A DNA stretch of 64,000 nucleotides from Flavobacterium soyangense. GTDB taxonomy: Bacteria; Bacteroidota; Bacteroidia; Flavobacteriales; Flavobacteriaceae. Position numbers and translations under genes: made by a program. Positions within the stretch are counted from its first letter, which is position 1. The number at the start of each line of letters is the position of its first letter. Below the pieces are notes generated by a model that was not told where the DNA came from, did no database searches, and was given only the letters and a program-made list of their open reading frames with translations. The stretch spans positions 1-64,000 of the forward strand of contig NZ_JADHEC010000011.1 of assembly GCF_015277675.1 (NCBI RefSeq). The letters are read 5' to 3'. Positions 23,993 through 33,297 of this stretch are shown here, piece after piece.

Positions 23993-25057
23993 TTAATTTG
24001 TATTTCCTTCTTTTACATAATAAAAACTTTTCTGGTTCGTGCGATAGCTTTTGATTCTTAAAAGGGAGTTTTCGCTAATGTCTTCCCAAAATAAATTCAC
24101 ATCGCCTGAATGATAATTTCGCATCAAAAATGCAATATAGCGATAAGGAAAATGTGGTGTTGATATCCAAATCACTCCATCTGCAATATGGGTGTCAAAA
24201 CTGTTTTTATACATTTTACCATTGGAATACAAAAAACCTTTGTGAAGTTCCCGCTTTGCAATGGAAGTGGTGTCCCAAGTTATCGGGTTAATCACTACTT
24301 TTCCTTTGAACCATCTATATTTACTTTTGTCAAATTTTTTTTTGAAAGTATTCCAGGTTACAAAACCTCCTATTTGGTCTGGATGCTCCATAAATGAAAT
24401 AGTTTTGTATTGATTTCTATCTAAACCTACACCGGGAATATATGCCGCAACTAGTTGTTTTTGCAATGGTTTGCCGTCAAAAAAATCGCGTAATAAATAG
24501 GAAACATGTGTACTTCCTTGACTGTGACCTGCCATAATAATTCCGTGACCGTGATTATAGTGTTTTAAATAATATTCAAATGCCGCTTTCACGTCTGAAT
24601 AGGCAAATAATAATGCTTTTGTGCCGCCATTATCAAGATTAGTATAGGAACGAATATGCGCCTGTTGATAATATGGAACATACAAATTGCCGGAACTAGC
24701 CCAAGCCGAAGCCTGAAAACGTACGGCAACATTCAGAACTTTATTTCTTTGAATGCTATCATCAATGGGAACATTCCATCTTTTATCTTTTTTTGAAACA
24801 AGTAATGTTGGATAAATATAAAATACATCAATCGAATCTTGCGGATTCTGCACGGTATATTCCTTTAAATTATCAGGGTAATTTCCGGGTAAAACTGCCC
24901 AATTTTTGTCGGATGAATAATCAATAGAATCCAAAAGAATATTTAGACCTATTTTACTTTTATTTATAGAAGTTGTTGGGTGATTTTTAGTGTTTTGTAC
25001 ACTACAACCAAAAAAAAGAAAACCAACAAATAGCAGCGAAAGGATTTGGTGTTTCAT
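23993..25057 (-). CDS. DUF3089 lipoprotein, alpha/beta-hydrolase-like
   Basis: The ATG at 25057 gives a 354-residue lipoprotein with signal MKHQILSLLFVGFLFFGC (Cys18). The body has the DUF3089 pattern: DVFYIYPTLLVSKK, VRFQASAWASSGNLYVPYYQQ, and the nucleophile elbow GHSQGS in IMAGHSQGSTHVSYLLRDFF. That is an alpha/beta-hydrolase serine, consistent with an esterase or lipase at the cell surface or periplasm. A TTG 24 bases upstream would place extra residues before the signal and is unlikely. Substrate is unknown. Confidence 0.85.
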   Translation of the reverse strand: MKHQILSLLFVGFLFFGCSVQNTKNHPTTSINKSKIGLNILLDSIDYSSDKNWAVLPGNYPDNLKEYTVQNPQDSIDVFYIYPTLLVSKKDKRWNVPIDDSIQRNKVLNVAVRFQASAWASSGNLYVPYYQQAHIRSYTNLDNGGTKALLFAYSDVKAAFEYYLKHYNHGHGIIMAGHSQGSTHVSYLLRDFFDGKPLQKQLVAAYIPGVGLDRNQYKTISFMEHPDQIGGFVTWNTFKKKFDKSKYRWFKGKVVINPITWDTTSIAKRELHKGFLYSNGKMYKNSFDTHIADGVIWISTPHFPYRYIAFLMRNYHSGDVNLFWEDISENSLLRIKSYRTNQKSFYYVKEGNTN

Positions 25058-25101
25058 TTTAAGAGGTTTATTATCAGGCAAATATACGAATAAATGAGAA
25101 A

Positions 25102-26181
25102 TTACAGATTGAAAATTTTATAAGTTTGATGAGTTGATTTGACAATGGTTTCAGTTCTTTCTGGATGTGTGTCTGAAATGAAAAGCTGTCCAAAAGTATC
25201 GCTGTTGACCATTTCGATTATTTTGGCTACCCGACTTTCGTCCAATTTATCGAAGATGTCATCAAAAAGCAAAATAGGTTTAAAACCGCTTTGAGTTTTT
25301 AAAAATTCGAATTGCGCCAGTTTCAAGGCAATCAAAAACGATTTTTGTTGGCCCTGCGATCCAAATTTTTTTATTGGATAATTATCAATTTCAAAAGACA
25401 AGTCATCTTTATGAATTCCAACGCTGGTGTAATGCAAAGCCCTATCTTTATTGATGTTTTCCTCTAAAAGTTTCCGCAAATCATTTTCGAATAAATGACT
25501 TTCGTAAACTAATTGAACCGTTTCCTGTGAGCCTGTTATAGCTTGATGATGCGTATTGAAAATAGGAATAAATTGCTCGATAAATTCTTTCCGTTTTTCG
25601 AAAATGTATTTCCCAAAAGCGTCGAGTTGCTCATTATAAATAGAAAGCGTGTCGGTTTCAAAAACATAATTGACCGCAAAATATTTCAACAAAGCATTGC
25701 GTTGACTGATCACTTTTTGATATTGAATGAGTTGTTTCAAATATTGGGAATCCAATTGCGAAATGACGCTATCCATAAACTTCCTGCGGGTTTCACTGCC
25801 TTCAACAATCAAATCCGTGTCAGCAGGTGAGATAATAACTAAAGGAATGAATCCAACGTGCTCCGAAAATTTATCATAGATTTTTCCGTTGCGTTTCAAT
25901 ATTTTTTTCTGACCCTTTTTTAAACTACAAATGATTTGTTCGTTTCTTTTGTTGATTTCAAACTCGCCGTCGATGACGAAAAACTCTTCGCCGTGTTTGA
26001 TGTTTTGCACTGCCAATGGATTGAAATAACTTTTTCCGTAGGATAAATGGTAGATTGCATCCAGCACATTAGTCTTCCCAATTCCGTTTTTACCCACAAA
26101 ACAATTTATTTTGCCCACAAATTCGAAATTTGCTTCTGAAAAGTTCTTGTAATTGAATAATGAAATCTTTTTTAAATACAT
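25102..26181 (-). CDS. recF: DNA replication/repair protein RecF
   Basis: The 359-residue SMC-like ATPase loads RecA at gapped DNA during recombinational repair. The N-terminus is [20 protein letters not shown], with Walker [21 protein letters not shown], the [25 protein letters not shown] segment, the signature-like [20 protein letters not shown] and Walker [17 protein letters not shown]. The length matches the family. It is divergent from the TPR gene. In many bacteria recF is next to dnaN/gyrB, but here it is separate, as in other Flavobacteriia. Confidence 0.95.
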   Translation of the reverse strand: MYLKKISLFNYKNFSEANFEFVGKINCFVGKNGIGKTNVLDAIYHLSYGKSYFNPLAVQNIKHGEEFFVIDGEFEINKRNEQIICSLKKGQKKILKRNGKIYDKFSEHVGFIPLVIISPADTDLIVEGSETRRKFMDSVISQLDSQYLKQLIQYQKVISQRNALLKYFAVNYVFETDTLSIYNEQLDAFGKYIFEKRKEFIEQFIPIFNTHHQAITGSQETVQLVYESHLFENDLRKLLEENINKDRALHYTSVGIHKDDLSFEIDNYPIKKFGSQGQQKSFLIALKLAQFEFLKTQSGFKPILLFDDIFDKLDESRVAKIIEMVNSDTFGQLFISDTHPERTETIVKSTHQTYKIFNL

Positions 26182-26294
26182 TGGTAAAGCTTGCAGGTAT
26201 TGATAATCTTCCTGATTTTGGATAAATTTTTTAAAGTGGGTGCAAATTATTGAAAAATATCGATAAAAGAGGTTTTAGATTTGAATAAATATTA

Positions 26295-26302
26295 TATTTT
26301 TG
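26295..26302 (+). promoter_or_regulatory. -7 box for the TPR protein gene
   Basis: TATTTTTG, an exact TAnnTTTG match, 24 bp before the ATG at 26327. Confidence 0.45.
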
Positions 26303-26326
26303 CCACTCACTAAATTAAATATTTAA

Positions 26327-27100
26327 ATGGCAACTTATAATAAAAGAGGATATAAACCAGCAAAAGAAAAAGAAGAAAAAGAAGTTACCGAAGACATAAA
26401 AGTTCTTGAGAAAAACAGCAAAACTGCAGAAGTTTTTTCAACATTGGACGCCACTGCATCAAAAACTGAGGATTTTGTAGCTAAAAATCAAAGAATTATT
26501 ATTGGAGTAGTTGGTGCAATTGCATTATTGACTGTTGGATATTTGACCTATCAAAAATTTGTTGCTGCGCCTAAACAAGATGAAGCCGCTACCGAAATGT
26601 TTGTTGCACAACAAAACTTTCAAAAAGCTACAGACGGAGTTGCAAGCGATTCTTTATATAAACTTTCGTTGAATGGTTCTGAAGGAAAATTTGGCTTTAT
26701 AAAAATTGCCGATGAATATTCAGGAACTGATGCTGGAAATCTAGCTAATTATTATGCGGGTATTGCTTATTTGAATACTGGAAAATATACTGAAGCGATT
26801 GATTATTTAAGTAAATTTAAATCAGATGATATCGTTTTGAGCGCTTTGGCAAAAGGAGCAATTGGAGACGCTTATTCACAAAATAATCAACCAAAAGAAG
26901 CTTTGGATAATTATATAAAAGCGGCTGAAGCCAATAAAAATGATTTTACTACGCCACGTTTCTTGTTAAAAGCAGGAAAAACAGCGTTGGCTTTAGGAAA
27001 TAAAGCGGATGCATTAAAATATTTTACTGATATCAAAGAAAATTTTGATGCGTCTCCAGAAGCTGCTTCAATTGATGTATTGATAGGATTAGCACAGTAA
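26327..27100 (+). CDS. Tetratricopeptide-repeat membrane protein
   Basis: The 257-residue protein has a charged cytoplasmic N-terminus (KPAKEKEEKEVTEDIKVLEK), one membrane helix (about residues 56-75, RIIIGVVGAIALLTVGYLTY), and a periplasmic part with TPR-type helices (ANYYAGIAYLNTGKYTEAIDYLSKF, AIGDAYSQNNQPKEALDNYIKAAE). The architecture resembles YfgM-like proteins that link the Sec translocon with periplasmic chaperones, but only the layout is similar. It is 69 bp upstream of ribH. Confidence 0.8.
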   Translation: MATYNKRGYKPAKEKEEKEVTEDIKVLEKNSKTAEVFSTLDATASKTEDFVAKNQRIIIGVVGAIALLTVGYLTYQKFVAAPKQDEAATEMFVAQQNFQKATDGVASDSLYKLSLNGSEGKFGFIKIADEYSGTDAGNLANYYAGIAYLNTGKYTEAIDYLSKFKSDDIVLSALAKGAIGDAYSQNNQPKEALDNYIKAAEANKNDFTTPRFLLKAGKTALALGNKADALKYFTDIKENFDASPEAASIDVLIGLAQ

Positions 27101-27169
27101 TTTTAGGATTATACATTTAGATTTGGTAACTTTATACTTTTAATTCTAAATCTTTATTTCTAAAATAAA

Positions 27170-27739
27170 ATGGCAACTATAAATAAAAACTTATCCGAAT
27201 ACGATAAAAATTCAATCCCAGACGCGAAAAATTTTCGGTTTGGGATTGTTGTTTCAGAGTGGAATGACACCATAACCGAAGGGCTTTGTTTTGGGGCAGT
27301 TACAGGACTTTTAGAAAATGAAGTGCCATCAGAAAACATCATTCGTTGGAATGTGCCGGGAAGTTTTGAACTCATTTATGGAGCAAAAAAAATGTTGCAA
27401 ACCCAAAATGTTGATGCAGTAATAGCTATTGGTTGTGTAATTCAAGGGCAAACCAAACATTTTGATTTTGTTTGCGAAGCAGTTTCGCAAGGCATAAAAG
27501 ACCTGAATGTAGAAACCGATATTCCTGTTATTTTTTGTGTTTTGACGGATAATACTATGCAGCAATCCATAGACAGAAGCGGAGGAAAACACGGAAATAA
27601 AGGAACCGAAGCTGCTGTTGCGGCTATAAAAATGGCCTATTTAAGACATCAGGCTTCGTTTAGTCACCAATTTAAAAATCACCAATTATTATCAACCGGT
27701 CCATTGCAAATCGAAGGTTTGACAATGATAGAAGAATAA
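27170..27739 (+). CDS. ribH: 6,7-dimethyl-8-ribityllumazine synthase
   Basis: The penultimate enzyme of riboflavin synthesis: it condenses 5-amino-6-ribitylaminouracil with dihydroxybutanone phosphate. The 189-residue protein shows FGIVVSEWNDTITEGL (aromatic substrate contact), NVPGSFELIYGAKKML, AIGCVIQGQTKHFDFVCEAV with the catalytic His, VIFCVLTDNTMQQSIDRSG, and GNKGTEAAVAAIKMAYL. About 30 residues longer than the usual 155, mainly at the ends. It probably assembles as an icosahedral or pentameric complex. Followed by a terminator. Confidence 0.95.
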   Translation: MATINKNLSEYDKNSIPDAKNFRFGIVVSEWNDTITEGLCFGAVTGLLENEVPSENIIRWNVPGSFELIYGAKKMLQTQNVDAVIAIGCVIQGQTKHFDFVCEAVSQGIKDLNVETDIPVIFCVLTDNTMQQSIDRSGGKHGNKGTEAAVAAIKMAYLRHQASFSHQFKNHQLLSTGPLQIEGLTMIEE

Positions 27740-27758
27740 AGTCAAAAATCACAAATCT

Positions 27759-27800
27759 AAAACCTATACTGTTCTATTGATGGTATAGGTTTTTTGTTTT
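27759..27800 (+). terminator. Intrinsic terminator after ribH
   Basis: AAAACCTATAC (27759-27769) pairs with GTATAGGTTTT (27783-27793), followed by TTGTTTTTTT. Confidence 0.9.
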
Positions 27801-27901
27801 TTTATGATAAATTTAGGTAGCAATCCAAACAGAAATTACTTAAATTTGCTCACCATTGGTTTTCGAAAATTTCAAACCTTAAACTTTAAACTATTTTTTT
27901 A

Positions 27902-29752
27902 ATGTCGAGTATCATTCAATTGCTTCCTGATCACGTTGCTAATCAAATTGCCGCTGGAGAAGTCGTTCAGCGACCTGCTTCGGTTGTAAAGGAATTGCTT
28001 GAAAACGCCGTTGATGCTGGAGCAAATGATATTAAATTAATCCTTAAAGATGCAGGAAAGTCATTGGTTCAAGTGATTGATAATGGACAAGGAATGAGTA
28101 TCACCGATGCACGTTTGTGTTTTGAACGTCACGCCACTTCTAAAATTCGTCAAGCCGAAGATTTGTTTTCTTTGCACACCAAAGGGTTTCGAGGTGAAGC
28201 TTTGGCATCGATTGCCGCGATTGCTCACGTTGAAATGAAAACCAAGCAAGATCAAGAAGAATTGGGGACCCATATCGTAGTTGAAGGCAGCAAGTTTGTG
28301 TCACAAGATATGGCAGTTTTGCCAAAAGGAACTTCTTTTGGAGTCAAGAATTTATTTTTTAATATTCCTGCTCGACGCAATTTTTTGAAATCGGATACTG
28401 TTGAATACCGCCATATCATTGATGAATTTCATCGAGTGGCTTTGGCACATCCGAAAATATTTTTTACTTTTTACCACAACGGAAGCGAAATGTTTAATTT
28501 GCATCCTTCGAGTTTGAGACAACGAATCGTGAATATTTTTTCCGGTAAAACCAATGAAAAATTGGTTCCTGTTAACGAAGAAACAGAAATTGTAAGCATC
28601 CAAGGTTTTGTTTGTAAACCTGAGTTTGCCAAGAAAAATCGTGGTGAACAATTTTTCTTTGTCAATGACAGATTCATAAAAAGTGGTTATTTACACCACG
28701 CAGTTATGGCAGCTTACGATGGGCTTTTGAAAGATGGAGCACAGCCAAGTTATTTTTTATATTTAGCGGTTCCGCCAAACACCATCGATATCAATATTCA
28801 TCCCACGAAAACCGAAATTAAGTTTGATGATGAATCTGCTTTGTATGCTATTTTACGGGCTTCAATAAAACACAGTTTGGGACAATTTAATGTTGCGCCA
28901 GTTTTGGATTTTGAACGCGATGCTAATTTGGACACTCCATATCATTACAAAGATTTGGAAGGAACTACACCAACGATTCAAGTTGATGGCAGTTTCAATC
29001 CATTTTCTGAAGAAGACAAACCCAATAGACATTTTGCAAATACTAATTATAGAAAGCCAGAATCTACAACAAATTGGGAAAGTTTGTATGTGGGTTTAAA
29101 ACAGGATTTTGATGAAGTTGAAACAATGACTTTTGAAAATGAGGCAGTGACTTCATCTTTATTTAATAGTGAAGAAGTGGAGCAAGCGATTCATAAGACA
29201 CACCAAATCCATAAAAAATACATTGTTAATCCAATAAAATCTGGAATGATAATAGTGGATCAGCAAAGAGCACATCAACGCATTTTGTACGAACAATTCC
29301 TGACTAATATCACGGTCAATTTAGCATCAAGCCAGCAATTGTTGTTTCCGTTGCATTTGTATTTTTCGAATGGAGAAATGCAATTAATAAAAGAATTAAA
29401 GCCTTCATTGACTAACACTGGTTTTGTTTTCGAGGAGACAAATGAGGACAGTGTCGTTATTTCTGGATTGCCGATAAATGTCTCCGAAAGCGAAGCTTCG
29501 CTGGTTTTGGAACAACTTTTGAGTGATTTACAAGATGGAATTCCGGAAAGCAGTTTCAGTCAGAATGACACGATTGCCAAATCTATGGCACGAAGTTTGG
29601 CGGTAAAAACAGGAACTTATTTAACCGAAAAAGAACAGGAAAACTTGGTAAACGGACTTTTTGCCTGTAAAGACCCCAATGTTTCCCCATTTCAAAAACC
29701 TACTTTCATCACGATGCGTGTGGAAGATTTAGACAAAAAATTTGCACTATGA
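27902..29752 (+). CDS. mutL: DNA mismatch repair protein MutL
   Basis: The 616-residue protein has the GHKL ATPase of MutL: IAAGEVVQRPASVVKELLEN, DAGANDI, DNGQGM, HATSKI and TKGFRGEALASIAAIA. The middle domain contains FFFVNDRFIKSG and INIHPTKTEIKF. The C-terminal dimerisation domain has MIIVDQQRAHQRILYE near residue 449 and ACKDPNVSPFQKPT at the end. The segment equivalent to the endonuclease motif DQHA-x2-E-x4-E reads DQQRAHQRILYE, with His and the first Glu replaced by Gln, so nuclease activity may be impaired. It couples MutS recognition to excision. Overlaps the next gene by 4 bp. Confidence 0.95.
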   Translation: MSSIIQLLPDHVANQIAAGEVVQRPASVVKELLENAVDAGANDIKLILKDAGKSLVQVIDNGQGMSITDARLCFERHATSKIRQAEDLFSLHTKGFRGEALASIAAIAHVEMKTKQDQEELGTHIVVEGSKFVSQDMAVLPKGTSFGVKNLFFNIPARRNFLKSDTVEYRHIIDEFHRVALAHPKIFFTFYHNGSEMFNLHPSSLRQRIVNIFSGKTNEKLVPVNEETEIVSIQGFVCKPEFAKKNRGEQFFFVNDRFIKSGYLHHAVMAAYDGLLKDGAQPSYFLYLAVPPNTIDINIHPTKTEIKFDDESALYAILRASIKHSLGQFNVAPVLDFERDANLDTPYHYKDLEGTTPTIQVDGSFNPFSEEDKPNRHFANTNYRKPESTTNWESLYVGLKQDFDEVETMTFENEAVTSSLFNSEEVEQAIHKTHQIHKKYIVNPIKSGMIIVDQQRAHQRILYEQFLTNITVNLASSQQLLFPLHLYFSNGEMQLIKELKPSLTNTGFVFEETNEDSVVISGLPINVSESEASLVLEQLLSDLQDGIPESSFSQNDTIAKSMARSLAVKTGTYLTEKEQENLVNGLFACKDPNVSPFQKPTFITMRVEDLDKKFAL

Positions 29753-30561
29753 TGAATATCACACCAGTTGTAAAGCAACTTTTAATAATTAACATTCTCT
29801 TTTTTATTGGTTCCTATTTTGTGCCGGTATCTTATGATTTATTCGCTCTTTATTATCCTGAAAACGATGATTTCAAGATTTGGCAACTCATTACTCATAT
29901 GTTTATGCACGCCCCTTTTCCTAATATTTCGCATATATTGTTCAATATGTTTGCGCTGTATTCCTTTGGAAGTGCGTTAGAGCATTTTTGGGGTGGAAAA
30001 AAATTCTTGTTTTTCTATATTTCTTGTGGATTAGGGGCTGCTTTATTGCATACTGTAGTCAATTATATAGAGATTCATTCTTTGTTATCACAAGTGGCAA
30101 ATTTGAATTTATCAACTTCAGAATTACATCAATTATTAAATGCCGATTATAGTTCACTTTTTGATGAAAAAGGTAAAATGATGGCTGGTGAAATCAATAC
30201 TCTTTTAGAAAGGGTTCATTGTACACAGCAACAATTTAACGCCATTGGAGAAGCATCTATGATTTCAAAAGGCACTGTTATTGGGGCTTCGGGAGCTATT
30301 TATGGATTATTGGCTGCTTTTGCTTTTATGTTTCCAAATGCAGAATTGGCCTTACTTTTTATTCCTATTCCAATAAAAGCGAAGTATTTTGTTCCGGGAA
30401 TTTTGGCAATTGATTTGTTTTTAGGATTCAATGGGCAATCTATTTTTGGTGCCGGAAGTACAGGAATTGCTCATTTTGCGCATATTGGTGGCGCATTGAC
30501 CGGTTTTATAATGATGTGGTTTTGGAAGAAAAACCAGTTTAACAGGAATCGTTGGAATTAA
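29749..30561 (+). CDS. Rhomboid-family intramembrane serine protease
   Basis: A 270-residue membrane protein. The rhomboid signature is complete: HILFN (62-66, the H-x-x-x-N motif of TM2), the catalytic Ser181 in GASGAIYG (179-186), and the catalytic His245 in AHFAHIGGALTG. About 65 residues of soluble insert (about 110-175) lie between TM3 and the serine helix. It cleaves membrane proteins within or near their membrane helices; substrate unknown. It overlaps mutL by four bases (ATGA) and is followed by a second rhomboid gene 53 bp on. Confidence 0.92.
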   Translation: MMNITPVVKQLLIINILFFIGSYFVPVSYDLFALYYPENDDFKIWQLITHMFMHAPFPNISHILFNMFALYSFGSALEHFWGGKKFLFFYISCGLGAALLHTVVNYIEIHSLLSQVANLNLSTSELHQLLNADYSSLFDEKGKMMAGEINTLLERVHCTQQQFNAIGEASMISKGTVIGASGAIYGLLAAFAFMFPNAELALLFIPIPIKAKYFVPGILAIDLFLGFNGQSIFGAGSTGIAHFAHIGGALTGFIMMWFWKKNQFNRNRWN

Positions 30562-30614
30562 TATCAGTTTGCAGATATCAGTGTTTTGTTTTTGTGTTTA
30601 AATTGTAAATAAAA

Positions 30615-31478
30615 ATGGCTAGTATTATAGATGACTTAAAAATGCATTATAAATTTGGTGGAATAGCCCAAAGGCTTATCTACTGGAATGTGGCTTGCTT
30701 TCTGGGTTCATTATTTTTTTATGATTTTAGTGTAGGAACTTTTAATTTTCCCAATTGGATAGCTTTGTCCTCTGAACCTTCGGTTTTTATGACAAAACCT
30801 TGGACATTGCTTACCTATGCTTTTTTTCATGATGGATTCAGTCATATATTTTTCAATATGATTGTCTTGAATTTTTCCAGCACTTTATTCCTTACTTTTT
30901 TCTCCCAAAAACAATTGTTGGGATTGTATATCTTGAGCTCAATATTTGCCGGAATTGCCTTTGTTTCAGGCTATTATTTCTTGAATTTTAGTGCTTCAAT
31001 TGTTGGGGCTTCGGCAGCAATTATGGCGGTTTTAGTCGCTACAACCACTTATAGTCCCTTGATGAATGTAAGGTTGTTGCTTATTGGAAACGTGAAGTTA
31101 TGGCACATTACACTTGTGATTCTGGTTATTGACCTGATGCAAATTCGCATTGAAAATACTGGCGGACATATTGCTCACCTCGCAGGCGCCTTTTTTGGCT
31201 TTATTTTTATTAAATTATTGCAAAACGGAACTGATTTAAGTAAAATTGTTTCTACCATAATAGATTTTTTTGTTAATTTGTTTCGGAAATCCCCATCCAC
31301 ACCATTTAAAAAGGTTCATAAAAATTATAAAAAACCTGTTGCGAATCCTACTTCAAAAATTGTAACCAAAGACAAAACGCAACAGCAAATAGATGAAATT
31401 CTGGATAAAATAAGTCGTTCTGGATATGATTGTTTGACAAAAGAAGAAAAAGAATTTTTGTTTAAAGCTGGGAAATAG
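30615..31478 (+). CDS. Second rhomboid-family protease
   Basis: A 287-residue membrane protein, not a close copy of its neighbour. HIFFN (77-81), Ser133 in GASAAIMAV (131-139) and His188 in GGHIAHLAGAFFGF supply the catalytic features, though the usual GxSG is GASA. The C-terminus adds a cytoplasmic, Lys-rich tail and a helical KTQQQIDEILDKISRSGYDC segment seen in many Bacteroidota rhomboids. Probably active, but the Ala after Ser is less common. It lies between mutL/rhomboid 1 and an EEP-family gene on the same strand, suggesting one operon. Confidence 0.9.
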   Translation: MASIIDDLKMHYKFGGIAQRLIYWNVACFLGSLFFYDFSVGTFNFPNWIALSSEPSVFMTKPWTLLTYAFFHDGFSHIFFNMIVLNFSSTLFLTFFSQKQLLGLYILSSIFAGIAFVSGYYFLNFSASIVGASAAIMAVLVATTTYSPLMNVRLLLIGNVKLWHITLVILVIDLMQIRIENTGGHIAHLAGAFFGFIFIKLLQNGTDLSKIVSTIIDFFVNLFRKSPSTPFKKVHKNYKKPVANPTSKIVTKDKTQQQIDEILDKISRSGYDCLTKEEKEFLFKAGK

Positions 31479-31534
31479 AATTAGTGTTCAGTAGCAGTTG
31501 GCAGTTTTTCAATTAACAACAAACAAACATAAAA

Positions 31535-32581
31535 ATGAAAAACCTTTCTTGGTTTAATAAAGTGATGTTTTTTTTGAATATAGTGCTAACTGTATCGACA
31601 TTTGTTGCTTATGTTTTGCCTTTTCTGGCACCTAAACTTTTCCCACTTTTATCCGTTCTTACATTATTTATGCCTTTGTTTTTTATTTTGAACGGATTGT
31701 TTTTCCTGTATTGGGGAATTCAGTTCAAGAAGCGAATGATTTTGTCTGGCTTGGTACTTTTAATGGGGATTACTTTTATCAATAAATTCTATAAATTTTC
31801 GGCTAAAGAATATCTGGAAAACGAAAAAGATTTTACGGTAATGAGTTATAATGTTCGTTTGTTGAATGTCTTCAAATGGTTAGACAGAGACGATGTTCCC
31901 GAAAATATCCTGACTTTTATCAATGACAAAAACCCCGATATATTGTGTATTCAGGAATATTCTAATTCTGCCAAAATTGATTTGAAAGTGTATCCACATA
32001 GATATATTTTGATGAAAGGAAATCTGATTAAAACCGGACAAGCAATTTTTTCTAAATTTCCCATTATAAATCAGGGAAATATTGTGTTTCCAAACTCTAA
32101 TAATAATGTAGTTTTTGCTGACATCAAAAAAGGAAAAGATATTATCAGGGTCTACAATATGCACCTTCAATCCATAAAAATTTCACCCGATGTTACTGAA
32201 ATAAATGAAAATATTGATGCCCTTGACCAAGGCAAATCACAACAACTTTTTAATAGAATAAGCAAAGCGTTTAAGCAACAGCAGCAGCAAGCCGAGATTA
32301 TAAAAGAACATAAAAAAAACTGCACTTATCCCATTATTATTTGTGGCGACATGAATAACAGCGCGTTTTCATATGTTTATCGAAATATAAAAGGAAAATT
32401 AAAAGACACTTTTGAAGAATCCGGAAAAGGGTTTGGAGCGACTTATAAGTTCAGATATTATCCTGCCCGAATCGATTATATTTTTGCAGATGATAAAATG
32501 ACTGTCAAAAAATTTGAGAGTTTTTCTGATTTCGAAAACTCCGATCATTACCCGATTATGGCAAAATTATCAATGGAATAA
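31535..32581 (+). CDS. Endonuclease/exonuclease/phosphatase-family membrane protein
   Basis: The 348-residue protein has three N-terminal membrane segments (about residues 10-90), then an EEP domain: FTVMSYNVRLLNVFKWLDRD, DILCIQEYS (metal-binding Glu), NMHLQS, ICGDMNNSAFS (Asp and Asn) and the terminal SDHYPIMAKL (catalytic His). The family includes DNases, sphingomyelinases and inositol phosphatases, and the substrate cannot be read from sequence. The catalytic domain probably faces the periplasm. Downstream of two rhomboid genes and convergent with the WbqC gene. Confidence 0.88.
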   Translation: MKNLSWFNKVMFFLNIVLTVSTFVAYVLPFLAPKLFPLLSVLTLFMPLFFILNGLFFLYWGIQFKKRMILSGLVLLMGITFINKFYKFSAKEYLENEKDFTVMSYNVRLLNVFKWLDRDDVPENILTFINDKNPDILCIQEYSNSAKIDLKVYPHRYILMKGNLIKTGQAIFSKFPIINQGNIVFPNSNNNVVFADIKKGKDIIRVYNMHLQSIKISPDVTEINENIDALDQGKSQQLFNRISKAFKQQQQQAEIIKEHKKNCTYPIIICGDMNNSAFSYVYRNIKGKLKDTFEESGKGFGATYKFRYYPARIDYIFADDKMTVKKFESFSDFENSDHYPIMAKLSME

Positions 32582-32590
32582 GTTGATGGC

Positions 32591-33217
32591 TTATATGATA
32601 ATTAAGTCCTGCTTTTTCAAATAATCAAAAGCATATTTTCCCTCATTGAATATCAAATCCAAAACGCTCAAATTATTCAAAAATCCGTGTTTATCATCAA
32701 AAACCTGAGTGTAAGTTTCGAACTTGGAATTGTCTTTTTTTCCGTCTGCCAAAATTCTAAAATCCAAAATTGAATTTGAATCCACCTTGTGAAAATATTC
32801 GGTTGTAGTATCATATTCGAATTTCATTCGAAGACATTTAGACACAAAATTCATCGTTTCAAAGTTCAAATCCATCAAGAAATTGTATTTTTTTTCGAAA
32901 ATTGGACGAATGTCATCTTCGAAATATTCAAAAAAAGGAGAACTTCTGTACCCCGCTTCCAATGATTTAAAATGCTGTTTTTGCCAGTCAAAATCGGTTT
33001 CTATTTTGATGTCTTTCGTTTTTTGATGTATTTGTTGCGAATGCTTTACGGGGATATTCAGCAACTGAATTCCATTTGGACTGTATATATAAGTTCGATT
33101 GCGATTGGTTTGCTTTTGGAAATTATCCTCCATTTCAAGCACAAGATTTTCTGCCTGAGCCATTGCAATACAATGACTAATCGAAGGGAAATAGGTCGGA
33201 TGGATTAGAGTTTTCAT
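32591..33217 (-). CDS. WbqC-family protein
   Basis: A 208-residue soluble protein with the WbqC-like pattern: LIHPTYFPSISHCIAMAQAE, NRTYIYSPNGIQLLNIPVKH, QKQHFKSLEAGYRSSPFFEYFEDD. The family is often found in O-antigen or polysaccharide clusters and was named from one, but its activity is unproven. It is the last gene of the minus-strand run parA-parB-DUF5683-dapB-lepB-WbqC. No catalytic motif can be proposed. Confidence 0.85.
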   Translation of the reverse strand: MKTLIHPTYFPSISHCIAMAQAENLVLEMEDNFQKQTNRNRTYIYSPNGIQLLNIPVKHSQQIHQKTKDIKIETDFDWQKQHFKSLEAGYRSSPFFEYFEDDIRPIFEKKYNFLMDLNFETMNFVSKCLRMKFEYDTTTEYFHKVDSNSILDFRILADGKKDNSKFETYTQVFDDKHGFLNNLSVLDLIFNEGKYAFDYLKKQDLIII

Positions 33218-33297
33218 CTTTTATTTGCTAAGGTTTAAAGTTTAAGTTTGTTGCTATAACCTTATACTTTAAACACTTTTGACTAAATATTTTTTCT

